Shown here one piece after another: positions 1 through 8,117 of a stretch of DNA of 45,414 nt. The notes under the pieces are model-generated. The model worked only from the letters and a program-made list of their open reading frames with translations. It was not told the DNA's origin and ran no database searches. The stretch lies in NCBI GenBank assembly GCA_937976095.1, contig CALJSV010000017.1, positions 1 through 45,414 of the forward strand. Reading direction: 5' to 3'. Positions within the stretch are counted from its first letter, which is position 1. Every line of letters starts with the position of its first letter. Origin of the DNA: an uncultured Clostridia bacterium. Its GTDB lineage: Bacteria; Bacillota; Clostridia; Lutisporales; Lutisporaceae. The position numbers were made by a program, and so were the translations under genes.

Positions 1-259
1 GTGGGTAAAAAAAGCATATTAATTCAAAGGATGCATAAGACCATTATTGCGATATTAGCTGCATTTACTTCTCTTGAATAAGCACGGTGTACCATGCCAA
101 TGCGATTAGGAATTATTGTGATGTTTATATTACGTACAGAAACGGCATAAAAGAGATAAATGGAGAGCGTGTGGCGGCAATGATCTTAAGGTGTGAGAAA
201 AGGCAAGTAAAGAAAAATCGGTCAACTGTTAAATAAAATAGGATAGGGAGGTATAACTA
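1..259. other. Upstream region without a supported gene
   Basis: No convincing gene is visible. A frame open from the first base of the window runs 26 codons to a TAA at 79-81 and could be the tail of an upstream gene, but it is too short to identify. The rest is AT-rich. I see no clear riboswitch or PyrR-type attenuator before the permease gene; the only firm signal is the ribosome binding site GGGAGGT at about 246-252. Confidence 0.4.
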
Positions 260-1489
260 ATGTCTACAAAAAAATTAGATGGTATTAGATCCGGAGATCT
301 TCCTTTATCGAAGCTTATAATACTTGGAATTCAACATACCTTTACAATGTTCGGTGCAACAGTATTAGTTCCAATACTTACAGGTTTGAATATTTCAGTT
401 GCATTATTGACAGCAGGTATAGGAACCTTGTTGTTCCATTTGATTACTAAATTCAAGGTGCCTGTATTCCTAGGGTCCTCCTTCGCATACATTGCACCAA
501 TTATTGCGGTAAAAGAACAGTTTGGTATGGAATATGCCCTGGGTGGTATCTTCATTGCCGGTCTTTCTTATATTCTATTGTCTGCTATTGTTTATTTTGT
601 TGGTCTAGAAAAGGTGAGAGCCGTTTTCCCACCTATCGTAACTGGTCCAATAATCATGGTTATAGGCTTAAACCTTGCTCCTGTTGCTATTAATATGGCA
701 AAGGATAACTGGCTATTAGCTGGAATATGTTTATTTACTGTTGTACTTGTAAGTGTTTTTGGAAAAGGCTTCTTTAGAGTACTTCCGGTTCTTACAGGTC
801 TTGTAGTTGGTTATGTTGTAGCACTAATATTTAAGTTTACTGGCATAGCTCCTGATATAATGAGCTTTGATGCAATAAAAGAAGCGGGTTGGTTTGGATT
901 CCCACAGTTTACATTCGCAAAGTTCAATCTTGAAGCAATAATGATAGTTGCTCCCGTAGCAATAGTAACTATGGTAGAGCACATAGGTGACGTACTTGCA
1001 GTTGGTGCAACTACCGGTGAAAGCTATGTTGAAGACCCGGGCTTACACAGAACTCTTCTTGGAGACGGTATAGCAACTGCGCTTGCATCATTTGTTGGTG
1101 GACCTGCGAATACTACTTACTCAGAAAACACAGGCGTACTTGCTCTTACAAGAGTATTTGATCCATGGGTAATGAGAATAGCTGCTTTATTTGCTATATT
1201 CTTATCACTTATTCCGAAGCTTGGTGCTGTAATATCATCAATACCTGTTCCGGTTGTTGGAGGTATCTCCATAGTACTGTTCGGTATGATAGCAAGTATA
1301 GGTATAAGAACAGTTGTTGAAAACAACGTTGATTTCAACTTATCCAGAAACCTTATTATTGGTGCTATTATACTGGTGCTTGGTATAGGCGGAGCAGTAT
1401 TTGACCTTGGTCCTCTGAAGCTTGCTGGTATGGCACTCGGCGCTATAATAGGAATAATCCTCAATCTGGTACTCCCCAAAGATAAGTAA
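260..1489 (+). CDS. uraA: Uracil permease, NCS2 family
   Basis: A 409-residue, highly hydrophobic protein of the usual length for nucleobase:cation symporters of the NCS2 (UraA) family, which import uracil across the cytoplasmic membrane. The N-terminal block around residues 25-50 (QHTFTMFGATVLVPILTGL) and the FLGSSFAYIAP segment near residue 75 are typical. The substrate-site motif EHIGD lies near residue 240, and GGPANTTYSENTGV near residue 282 closely resembles the uracil-binding loop of E. coli UraA. These points favour uracil over xanthine or urate, though specificity is not proven. The ATG at 260 follows GGGAGGT by about 7 bases. A terminator lies directly after the stop, so the gene is probably monocistronic. 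It lies about 3 kb upstream of the PucR/FdrA cluster and could supply its substrate; that is inference. Confidence 0.9.
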   Translation: MSTKKLDGIRSGDLPLSKLIILGIQHTFTMFGATVLVPILTGLNISVALLTAGIGTLLFHLITKFKVPVFLGSSFAYIAPIIAVKEQFGMEYALGGIFIAGLSYILLSAIVYFVGLEKVRAVFPPIVTGPIIMVIGLNLAPVAINMAKDNWLLAGICLFTVVLVSVFGKGFFRVLPVLTGLVVGYVVALIFKFTGIAPDIMSFDAIKEAGWFGFPQFTFAKFNLEAIMIVAPVAIVTMVEHIGDVLAVGATTGESYVEDPGLHRTLLGDGIATALASFVGGPANTTYSENTGVLALTRVFDPWVMRIAALFAIFLSLIPKLGAVISSIPVPVVGGISIVLFGMIASIGIRTVVENNVDFNLSRNLIIGAIILVLGIGGAVFDLGPLKLAGMALGAIIGIILNLVLPKDK

Positions 1490-1513
1490 AAGCTTTAATT
1501 AATTACTATTAAT

Positions 1514-1546
1514 AAAAGGCGTCGGTAAATCCGGCGCTTTTTACAT
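1514..1546 (+). terminator. Rho-independent terminator of the permease gene
   Basis: GCGTCGG pairs with CCGGCGC across the loop TAAAT, extended by an A-tract/T-tract pair and ending in a T run. It lies 25 bases after the uraA stop codon. Confidence 0.85.
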
Positions 1547-1580
1547 ATATAACTAAGTTATTTTTATATCAATAGCGAAT

Positions 1581-1623
1581 AGGAGGAATATGTAGTTACA
1601 TGTCGAATTATTACTCTATCTAA
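1581..1623 (+). other. Leader with a strong SD and minimal upstream ORFs
   Basis: AGGAGGAA at 1581-1588 is followed almost at once by ATG TAG (1590-1595), a start-stop pair. A second short frame begins at ATG 1600 and ends at TAA 1621-1623 (MSNYYSI). Neither can encode a normal protein. They sit just upstream of the chemoreceptor gene at 1659, and a role in translational control is only a possibility. Confidence 0.3.
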
Positions 1624-1658
1624 AATAAAGAGCGAATATTATGCTGGGAGTGATGGTT

Positions 1659-3158
1659 ATGGATTGGCTGCTGATATTATTTATACTTATAACTTTGCTT
1701 TTATCGATCTGCTGCCTACTTCAGTTTAGGATTATTAGGGCTAATAAGAAGGAGTACAACAAGGCTATTGGGGAAATAACCTCGGGTAATCTGACTTATA
1801 GAATCAAGCTAAAAGGAGAGATACCTGAAAGCTTTGGAAAGATGTCTAAAATGCTGCTGCTTTGGATTAAGAGTATCTTAGGGTCATCTCTTATGGTGGT
1901 TGACCATTTGGAAAAAATAACAGACTCATGCGAGGATTCCCAAGCAACTGCACATGATATAGGGGCACAAATAAAGGAATTTAACGAAAAGGCCTATGAT
2001 GCGTTTGATAAGCTGAAGGAGGCTTCTGAGCTTTCTCAGCAGATGTGTGCAGGTGAGCAGGAGCTTGCTGCATTATCAGAGCAAACTATAGATGGCATAA
2101 AAAAGACTGAGAAAAGCATTAAGGATGGAAAAACCAATGTAGAACGAGCTGTAGCAAACCTTGAAGAAATGAGTGGAGCTATGGAAAAGCTCATAAAGGA
2201 CATTTCCAACCTATCCAGCTTCACTAGTAAGGTTCAGGAGATGGCAGAGGTAATAAACAACCTTTCGGGCAACATAAACCTTCTGGCGTTAAATGCTTCC
2301 ATAGAGGCAGCAAGAGCCGGTGAAAGCGGCAGGGGCTTTGCTGTTGTTGCAAGTGAGGTAGGCAAGCTTGCTGACGCAAGCTCAATACATTCCAAGAACA
2401 TAAAGCAGCAAATGGATGACATTAAGCTGAGAATGGATAGTATTATGGAGTCTATCAGTCATCTGGCAGGAATGAGCAGAGACAGTAGAAATTCTGCTGA
2501 TTCGATTAAAGTTTATTTTGAAAGCATAAACAAGTTCATTCATAGCACAGTAGATGTAGTACAGGGCTTCTCCAACAGGATTGGCGAGCAGGCTCAAGGT
2601 ACAGAACAGATTGCTGCAATAAATGAAAACGTATCAAAATTCTTTTCGAATTTCGTAAGAGCTGTAGATAAGATAGCCTTGGATGTTGACAGGCAATGTG
2701 ATTTAGAGGCAAAAAACATAGGTAGCTGTAAAGATATGGAAAAGATGCTGGGTGAATTCTTAAGCTTTACACAAAGCTTTGAGCATATTATTGGTGACAG
2801 AATGCTGGAGCATTGCGGTAAAGTAGCCCAGCTGATAGCTGCAGGCGAGTGTGATAATAATAAGCTGATGCAATACGCAAAAACCAGTGGTATATCTGAG
2901 TTTTATATAACTGATGAGGATGGTGTAACAGTGCTGTCCAATAATCTTGCAGGCTTAGGCTTTAGATTCCCTGAGGATAAAGACACTCAGGCATATGAAT
3001 TTAGAAAAATACTTAAAGACAGGTCTGCCAAGGTTAGTCAAAACTTTATGAAAAGGGATATAGACAACAAGTACTACAAGTTTGTTGCGATTTCACGTAC
3101 TGACAAAGCTGGTATTGTACAGGCGGGTATAGATTTAGAGGAAATCATAAACCTATAA
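1659..3158 (+). CDS. Methyl-accepting chemotaxis protein with C-terminal sensor-like domain
   Basis: About 499 residues. One N-terminal transmembrane helix (residues 2-24) is followed by a HAMP-like stretch with no extracytoplasmic loop. The long coiled-coil signalling domain comes next, with the conserved tip region [18 protein letters not shown] and [15 protein letters not shown], which contacts CheA and CheW. After the coiled coil, the last 120 or so residues form a mixed alpha/beta domain ([15 protein letters not shown], then [21 protein letters not shown]) that looks like a PAS or Cache fold. The ligand sensor is therefore probably cytoplasmic and C-terminal, the reverse of the classical layout. 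Of the ATGs at 1641, 1653 and 1659, I chose 1659 because GGGAG at 1646-1650 is 8 bases upstream. The ligand is unknown; neighbours suggest a nucleobase or a breakdown product. Confidence 0.85.
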   Translation: MDWLLILFILITLLLSICCLLQFRIIRANKKEYNKAIGEITSGNLTYRIKLKGEIPESFGKMSKMLLLWIKSILGSSLMVVDHLEKITDSCEDSQATAHDIGAQIKEFNEKAYDAFDKLKEASELSQQMCAGEQELAALSEQTIDGIKKTEKSIKDGKTNVERAVANLEEMSGAMEKLIKDISNLSSFTSKVQEMAEVINNLSGNINLLALNASIEAARAGESGRGFAVVASEVGKLADASSIHSKNIKQQMDDIKLRMDSIMESISHLAGMSRDSRNSADSIKVYFESINKFIHSTVDVVQGFSNRIGEQAQGTEQIAAINENVSKFFSNFVRAVDKIALDVDRQCDLEAKNIGSCKDMEKMLGEFLSFTQSFEHIIGDRMLEHCGKVAQLIAAGECDNNKLMQYAKTSGISEFYITDEDGVTVLSNNLAGLGFRFPEDKDTQAYEFRKILKDRSAKVSQNFMKRDIDNKYYKFVAISRTDKAGIVQAGIDLEEIINL

Positions 3159-3161
3159 AGC

Positions 3162-3243
3162 AGATACGTATGGCATAAACAAAGCTTTTATGTAATGCGG
3201 ACGCATATCATAAATCACTTGTTTATGTTATGCGTATTTTTTT
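3162..3243 (+). terminator. Probable terminator after the chemoreceptor gene
   Basis: ATACGTATGGCATAAACAAAG is largely complementary to CTTGTTTATGTTATGCGTAT about 30 bases later, and a run of seven or more T follows. The stem is long but imperfect. Confidence 0.65.
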
Positions 3244-3383
3244 ACACGAAAATTCAGAAATTAAAAGAAGGAAAAAGGTCAGATTTAGAGAATATACATA
3301 AACATATTTATAATTATTTAAAATGTATGTAATAACTATACAAAATTTCTATTGTGCTAGATTGAGCAGAATGGAGGGCAATA

Positions 3384-4406
3384 ATGAAAAAGATAAAGAC
3401 TGAGGATGCTGTGGGAATGGTATTAGGTCATGACATGACAAGGATTGTCCCTGGTGAATTTAAAGGAGCAGCCTTCAAAAAGGGAGATATACTGAAGCCC
3501 GAGGATGTTGAGCTGCTTAAAAAGATGGGAAAGGATCACATATATATACTTGAGCTTGGACCTGATCAGATACATGAAAACGAAGCAGCAGTCAAAATTG
3601 GAGAAGCAGCTGCAGGCGCAAACCTGTCACTGACTAGCCCTGCAGAGGGTAAAGTAAGCTTTGTGGCAGAAATAGACGGACTGCTTAAGGTTAATAGAGA
3701 TATATTAGAAGCAATAAACTCAGTAGAGCATATAAGCATGGGAGTGCTGCATAATAATACCGGCGTCAAAAAAGGCCAAACTGTAGCTGGAACAAGGATA
3801 ATTCCATTGGTTACATCCAGAGAAAATGTTGAGAAGGTAGAGCAAATCTGCAGAGAAAATGGAAAAATAGTAGAGTTAAAGCCCTTTAACAGCTTACGCA
3901 TAGGGGTGGTAATTACTGGAAACGAAGTATACTACGGCAGGATAGAGGATAAGTTCGGTGCAGTGCTTAAGGGCAAGGCAGAACAGTATAATTGTGAGCT
4001 TGTAGATATCCTGTATGCTCCCGATGATTCTACTGTTATAAGAGATAATATATTGGAGCTTATAGCAAGAGGAGCGACAGCTATAGTAACGGCAGGAGGA
4101 ATGTCAGTCGATCCGGATGATGTAACTCCTGAGGGAATCAGAAGCTGCGCAACAGAGGTCATAAGCTACGGCGCACCTGTGCTGCCAGGGGCTATGTTTA
4201 TGCTTGCATATAAAGATGATATTCCGATGATGGGCATCCCTGCATGCGGAATGTATCATAAAACAACAGTCTTCGATCTTATATTTGTAAGAATACTTGC
4301 AGGAGAGAGACTAACCAAAAAAGACATAGCCTCACTGGGCTACGGAGGACTCTGCATGAACTGTAAACCATGCACATATCCCCACTGCTCATTTGGTAAG
4401 GCATAA
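3384..4406 (+). CDS. Molybdopterin-binding domain protein (MoeA/MogA-like) with C-terminal Cys cluster
   Basis: A 340-residue protein. The second half carries a MoCF-binding fold: LRIGVVITGNEVYYGRIED near residue 172, AIVTAGGMSVDPDDVTPEGI near 235, and PGAMFMLAYKDDIPMMGIPAC near 270. This fold is shared by MoeA and MogA, which act on molybdopterin during cofactor synthesis and metal insertion. The N-terminal part matches the family called 'molybdopterin-binding protein' in Clostridia rather than full MoeA. The C-terminus has a CX2CX2CX4C cluster (CMNCKPCTYPHC), suggesting a metal or Fe-S site. ATG 3384 follows a GGAGGG site. No molybdoenzyme structural gene lies nearby, but yqeB follows at 4536, so the two probably serve a molybdenum hydroxylase encoded elsewhere. 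The exact reaction is not known. Confidence 0.75.
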   Translation: MKKIKTEDAVGMVLGHDMTRIVPGEFKGAAFKKGDILKPEDVELLKKMGKDHIYILELGPDQIHENEAAVKIGEAAAGANLSLTSPAEGKVSFVAEIDGLLKVNRDILEAINSVEHISMGVLHNNTGVKKGQTVAGTRIIPLVTSRENVEKVEQICRENGKIVELKPFNSLRIGVVITGNEVYYGRIEDKFGAVLKGKAEQYNCELVDILYAPDDSTVIRDNILELIARGATAIVTAGGMSVDPDDVTPEGIRSCATEVISYGAPVLPGAMFMLAYKDDIPMMGIPACGMYHKTTVFDLIFVRILAGERLTKKDIASLGYGGLCMNCKPCTYPHCSFGKA

Positions 4407-4418
4407 ATTATTTATAAG

Positions 4419-4495
4419 CTTTTGTAGTTAATAAAAAAGTGATTTGTGAAGTTTCTTGGCCGCGAAACATCATCACTTGTTATTAACTACAAAAG
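4419..4495. repeat. Long inverted repeat (three-segment hairpin)
   Basis: A perfect 16-base arm (CTTTTGTAGTTAATAA, 4419-4434) pairs with 4480-4495. Inside it GTGAT pairs with ATCAC and GTTTC with GAAAC, leaving an 8-base loop (TTGGCCGC). No T run follows on the plus strand, so it is not a standard terminator for that direction. It lies between the molybdopterin-binding gene and yqeB and may be an RNA regulatory hairpin or a remnant of a small mobile repeat. Confidence 0.75.
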
Positions 4496-4535
4496 GGATG
4501 CATGAAAAATTGACTCTACTATACGGGGTGTAAGG

Positions 4536-5372
4536 ATGAATAAGCTTGTGGTAGTCAGGGGCGGGGGGGACCTGGCCTCTGGGGTAGTACATAAATTAGT
4601 AAGGTGTGGCTTCTCGGTTGTGGTTTTAGAAGTTCCTAAGCCAACTTTTATTAGAAAGAGCGTCTCCTTTGCAGATGCAATATATGAGGGAGAAGCAGAG
4701 GTTGAAGGGGTTGTCTCTAAACACGCCGGAAGTGTGGAAGAGATCAGGACGCTGCTGAAGGCAGATATTGTTCCGGTGGTTATAGATCCGGAGGGCGATT
4801 ATATTACAAGACTTAAGCCCTTGGCGGTAATAGACTCTGTAATGGCAAAGCACAACACGGGAACAAGACTGAGCATGGCTCCTATTGTGATTGCTTTGGG
4901 CCCAGGCTTCAACGCAGGGGCTGATGTGCATGCGGTAATAGAGACCAATAGAGGTCATAATCTTGGCAAGGTAATACTTGAAGGTGCTGCACATGCCAAT
5001 ACCGATATACCCGGTGAGATAGCCGGCTATACACATGAAAGGATAATCAGAGCTGATGTATCCGGTGTGGTTACTAACCTTAAAGAAATAGGGGAATTAG
5101 TAAAAAAAGGAGACATTATCTGCACTGTTGGCGGGATATCTGTTGAAGCTGCTGTAGATGGTGTTGTGAGAGGTCTTATAAGGACGGGAACAATTGTAAC
5201 GAAAAGAATGAAGATTGGAGATATAGATCCGAGGGGAGAGAAGGAGTATTGCTATACGATTTCAGATAAAGCTAGAGCCATTGCAGGCGGCGTCTTGGAA
5301 GCCCTGCTCTATCTGAATCATACCAGGGCAAAGGTTAGCTCTATAAGTCATTGGGAGGTATGTAAATGTTAA
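4536..5372 (+). CDS. yqeB: YqeB/EF2563-family selenium-dependent molybdenum hydroxylase accessory protein
   Basis: A 278-residue protein with an N-terminal Rossmann-like glycine motif, VVVRGGGDLASGV (residues 4-16), and the family blocks PIVIALGPGFNAGADVHAVIE and ILEGAAHANTDIPGEI. The C-terminal third contains two short repeated beta stretches (VSGVVTNLKEIGELVKKGD and VDGVVRGLIRTG) that resemble a lipoyl-like hairpin. Comparative genomics links the family to maturation of selenium-dependent molybdenum hydroxylases such as purine hydroxylase or xanthine dehydrogenase; the biochemical step is unknown. The stop overlaps the pucR start by 7 bases, so the two are co-transcribed. That coupling ties the regulator to a molybdenum hydroxylase, fitting a purine or related heterocycle pathway. 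No hydroxylase subunit is present here. Confidence 0.85.
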   Translation: MNKLVVVRGGGDLASGVVHKLVRCGFSVVVLEVPKPTFIRKSVSFADAIYEGEAEVEGVVSKHAGSVEEIRTLLKADIVPVVIDPEGDYITRLKPLAVIDSVMAKHNTGTRLSMAPIVIALGPGFNAGADVHAVIETNRGHNLGKVILEGAAHANTDIPGEIAGYTHERIIRADVSGVVTNLKEIGELVKKGDIICTVGGISVEAAVDGVVRGLIRTGTIVTKRMKIGDIDPRGEKEYCYTISDKARAIAGGVLEALLYLNHTRAKVSSISHWEVCKC

Positions 5373-7066
5373 AGGAAAGAGGCATAACGCTTAGACAAGC
5401 CCTGGAAATACAGTTGCTAAGGTCTGCAAAGGTTGTATCTGGCTCAAATGGACTTGACAACGTTATAACCGGAGTAAACATAATGGAGGTTCCTGATATA
5501 GTAAACTGGGTAAAAAGCGGTGAGCTCCTGCTTACAACAGCGTACTCTCTTAGGGATGACAAGGAAGGCTTGGTTAAGCTGGTAGAGCAGCTGCACCAAA
5601 AGGGACTAGCCGGAATTGCCATTAAGACAAAAAGATACATTGAGCACGTTCCCTCTGAGGTAGTTGCTATCAGCAACAAGCTTGGCTTTCCTATAATAGA
5701 GCTGCCTGTAGATATGGCATTTTCAGATGTGACTAATGTTATACTGCGAGAAATCTTTGATAAGCAGGCTGGAATACTATACAGGCTGGATGAGATTCAC
5801 CAGAAGCTTATGAGCGTTGTACTATCAGGTGGAGGACTAAAGGACATTTGCAGTATGCTAAATGGTATAGTCGAAAACCCAGTGCTTGTTAAAGACTACG
5901 TATTTGGAAGGCATGTTAAGGCAGCTGTAGGAGACAAGGAATCTAATGCTGCAAAAAGTATGCTTAAAAGTATTGAAAGCTCAAAAAACATATTTGCTGA
6001 TGTGCTTTCCGGGATAAAGGAGCCCTATATAAAGATAAGTGAAAAATCAGTTGAAGATAGTCAAAAACTTATACAAAGGCTGGTTTTCCCAATAGCCGCT
6101 GGGCAGAAAATATACGGTGAAATTCAGATATTAGGGTTAAGCAGGGAAATAAACCAAGTTGATGTGCGTGCAGTCCAGTATACCTGCGCAATTATTGCTC
6201 TTGAGATCATCAAACAGATTAGCGTTTTTGAAGTGGAGAGCCGACATAGAAATGAATTCATGGAGGAGCTGCTATCTATAGACCCATCCCTACATATGGC
6301 TGCTATTGAGAGGGCTGAAGCCTTTGGTCTAACAGAAGACTATTCCTATATGCTACTTTCCATAAGCATGGAGAGAGGCGGAAGGCTCAGCGAGGATGCT
6401 TCGCAAAGCAAGGGTTCGCTGTTGAAAAGAAAGCTAATCAGTGCTCTGGAAAATGAAGCTGAGGGGAAAAGCAAGGTTTTGGTAGCAAGCAGGGGAGATA
6501 ATATCACGGTTCTTCTGGGCTTTAATAATTCGGATTGTGCTGAAAGCGTAAAGGAAAGGCTTAATAAGCTGGCTGAAAAGGCTCATGAAATAATAAATAG
6601 TACAGAGGGGGAAGTATCCTGCTTTATAGGAATAAGCAGACCCTGCAGACAGTTAAGTGAGCTGCATAAGAAAAATGAAGAAGCCAAAAAGGCGCTGTCC
6701 TTTAGTAGAATATTCAAAAACAGAAAAACAATGCATTATGATGATTTGGGTATTTTCAGGCTGCTATGCATAGAACATCAAGAGAGCGAAATAAAAAAGT
6801 TTTGCCATGAAACAGTATTGCCTCTGCTTGAATATGACAAAAACAAGGATGGAGAGCTTATCAAAACTCTAAGAACATACTTTGAATGCGGAGGAAATCT
6901 AAAGCAGGTTTGCAAGCAAATGTATATACACTATAACACTATATTATACAGGATCCAGAAGATACAGCAGATAACCGGGGTAGACCTCAGCGATTCAAAT
7001 GCGAGACTTAACCTTGAAATAAGTCTTAAGATAATGAGTATGCTTGGATATACAATTGGAAAATAG
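5366..7066 (+). CDS. pucR: PucR-family transcriptional regulator
   Basis: A 566-residue regulator with the PucR architecture. The N-terminal PucR domain covers roughly residues 5-125 (ITLRQALEIQLLRSAKVVSG, then EVPDIVNWVKSGELLLTTAY). A central GGDEF-like/GAF-like region follows, and the C-terminal PucR-type helix-turn-helix lies at about 505-560 (LIKTLRTYFECGGNLKQVC, then IHYNTILYRIQKIQQITG). In Bacillus, PucR controls purine catabolism by sensing pathway intermediates. ATG 5366 overlaps the end of yqeB, with GGGAGGT inside that gene as the ribosome binding site. The genes immediately downstream encode the oxamate-transcarbamylase-like complex, so it is likely their pathway-specific regulator. 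No operator could be assigned. Confidence 0.85.
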   Translation: MLKERGITLRQALEIQLLRSAKVVSGSNGLDNVITGVNIMEVPDIVNWVKSGELLLTTAYSLRDDKEGLVKLVEQLHQKGLAGIAIKTKRYIEHVPSEVVAISNKLGFPIIELPVDMAFSDVTNVILREIFDKQAGILYRLDEIHQKLMSVVLSGGGLKDICSMLNGIVENPVLVKDYVFGRHVKAAVGDKESNAAKSMLKSIESSKNIFADVLSGIKEPYIKISEKSVEDSQKLIQRLVFPIAAGQKIYGEIQILGLSREINQVDVRAVQYTCAIIALEIIKQISVFEVESRHRNEFMEELLSIDPSLHMAAIERAEAFGLTEDYSYMLLSISMERGGRLSEDASQSKGSLLKRKLISALENEAEGKSKVLVASRGDNITVLLGFNNSDCAESVKERLNKLAEKAHEIINSTEGEVSCFIGISRPCRQLSELHKKNEEAKKALSFSRIFKNRKTMHYDDLGIFRLLCIEHQESEIKKFCHETVLPLLEYDKNKDGELIKTLRTYFECGGNLKQVCKQMYIHYNTILYRIQKIQQITGVDLSDSNARLNLEISLKIMSMLGYTIGK

Positions 7067-7187
7067 AATATGTTAAATATAAACAATAAACGTTAGCAAT
7101 ATTGATAAAATTTGTGACATATATACAAAGGGAATGCATAGAGTAAATAGAATACTATATTTATACATTAGTTAGGGTGTGCAGCAA

Positions 7188-8117
7188 ATGAATTGGGACA
7201 AAGTGAAAAAACCTGGTTATATACTACCCATCAGCATTGGCTCTAAAGCCTATGAAATGCTGACAAAAGGTAGTGAGCGAGCAGCTGTACATTCGGTTTT
7301 CAGAAATGCAATAAACCTTCAATACGAAGATGATTACTTGATTACTGCTATGCCGGAGAGCTTTAGCGCAAGCTGCCAGTCTGTCATACTTTCTGAAGCT
7401 GACTTTAATACTCTTAAGAGCAGCATCACGGTTTTTGATGGGGCACAATATACTAACTCTCCTATGCTCTTGCAAAAGACAAGGATAATCGATTTAAGCA
7501 TTCCGGATTTCGAAAAGTTTCCTGCTTTCAAAAAGCTTCCTGTTGAGGTGCTTAAAGAAGCAGTAAAAAGCTATAAAGAAGCATTTGGAAGTAAGAGTAT
7601 AGCTTCAGGACTTGCACCTATACTAGGAGGTTCTGGAAACTTATACACTGAGGCAGCCGACAGGGGGCTTCAGGAGCTTAAAGAAAGTCTTTGCTCTGAA
7701 AGATTAGAAGGGATTAAAGCTGCGCTCTTTGGATTTATCGGCTTAGGTCCGGGGCTTACCCCTTCTGGAGACGATTTTATATATGGATGCTTAGCTGCCT
7801 TATACTATTTCTGGGCTTATAAGGATAAAGACAGAAGTATATTAGAAAAGACAGCAGCAGAAATAGCCGTAATGGCCAATAAAAAAACTACTATAATCAG
7901 CTACAACATGCTCCGTTCCTGTATAGCCGGAGAGTTTAACGAGAGTGTGAGAGATTTCTGTATTTCACTGTTAAACAGCAAATATTCAGAGGCTTTTATG
8001 GAGAAGGTGCTTCGGATAGGAAGCAGCTCTGGAGCAGACATAATGACAGGTATGCTATTTACGTTTGAAAGCTTATTAGATAAGGAGGTCAAGAATGAAA
8101 TCAAAATGCCTAATTAA
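7188..8117 (+). CDS. allH: DUF2877 protein, AllH-like subunit of an oxamate-transcarbamylase-type complex
   Basis: About 309 residues. The C-terminal half has the conserved block GLGPGLTPSGDDFIYGCLAA (near residue 185) and a terminal SSGADIMTGM segment, both typical of DUF2877. In E. coli the family member YlbF (AllH) works with FdrA (AllF) and YlbE (AllG) as the oxamic transcarbamylase of anaerobic allantoin use; all three families stand side by side here. ATG 7188 is preferred over an in-frame GTG at 7179 because AGGGTG at 7174-7179 is then 8 bases upstream. The stop overlaps fdrA by 23 bases, showing translational coupling. The substrate may differ from oxalurate because the accompanying enzymes are not those of E. 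coli. Confidence 0.8.
   Translation: MNWDKVKKPGYILPISIGSKAYEMLTKGSERAAVHSVFRNAINLQYEDDYLITAMPESFSASCQSVILSEADFNTLKSSITVFDGAQYTNSPMLLQKTRIIDLSIPDFEKFPAFKKLPVEVLKEAVKSYKEAFGSKSIASGLAPILGGSGNLYTEAADRGLQELKESLCSERLEGIKAALFGFIGLGPGLTPSGDDFIYGCLAALYYFWAYKDKDRSILEKTAAEIAVMANKKTTIISYNMLRSCIAGEFNESVRDFCISLLNSKYSEAFMEKVLRIGSSSGADIMTGMLFTFESLLDKEVKNEIKMPN

Noticed and set aside
1-81. C-terminal end of an upstream gene in frame 1
   Set aside because: Only 26 codons are visible, with no recognisable motif, so it is not reported as a gene.
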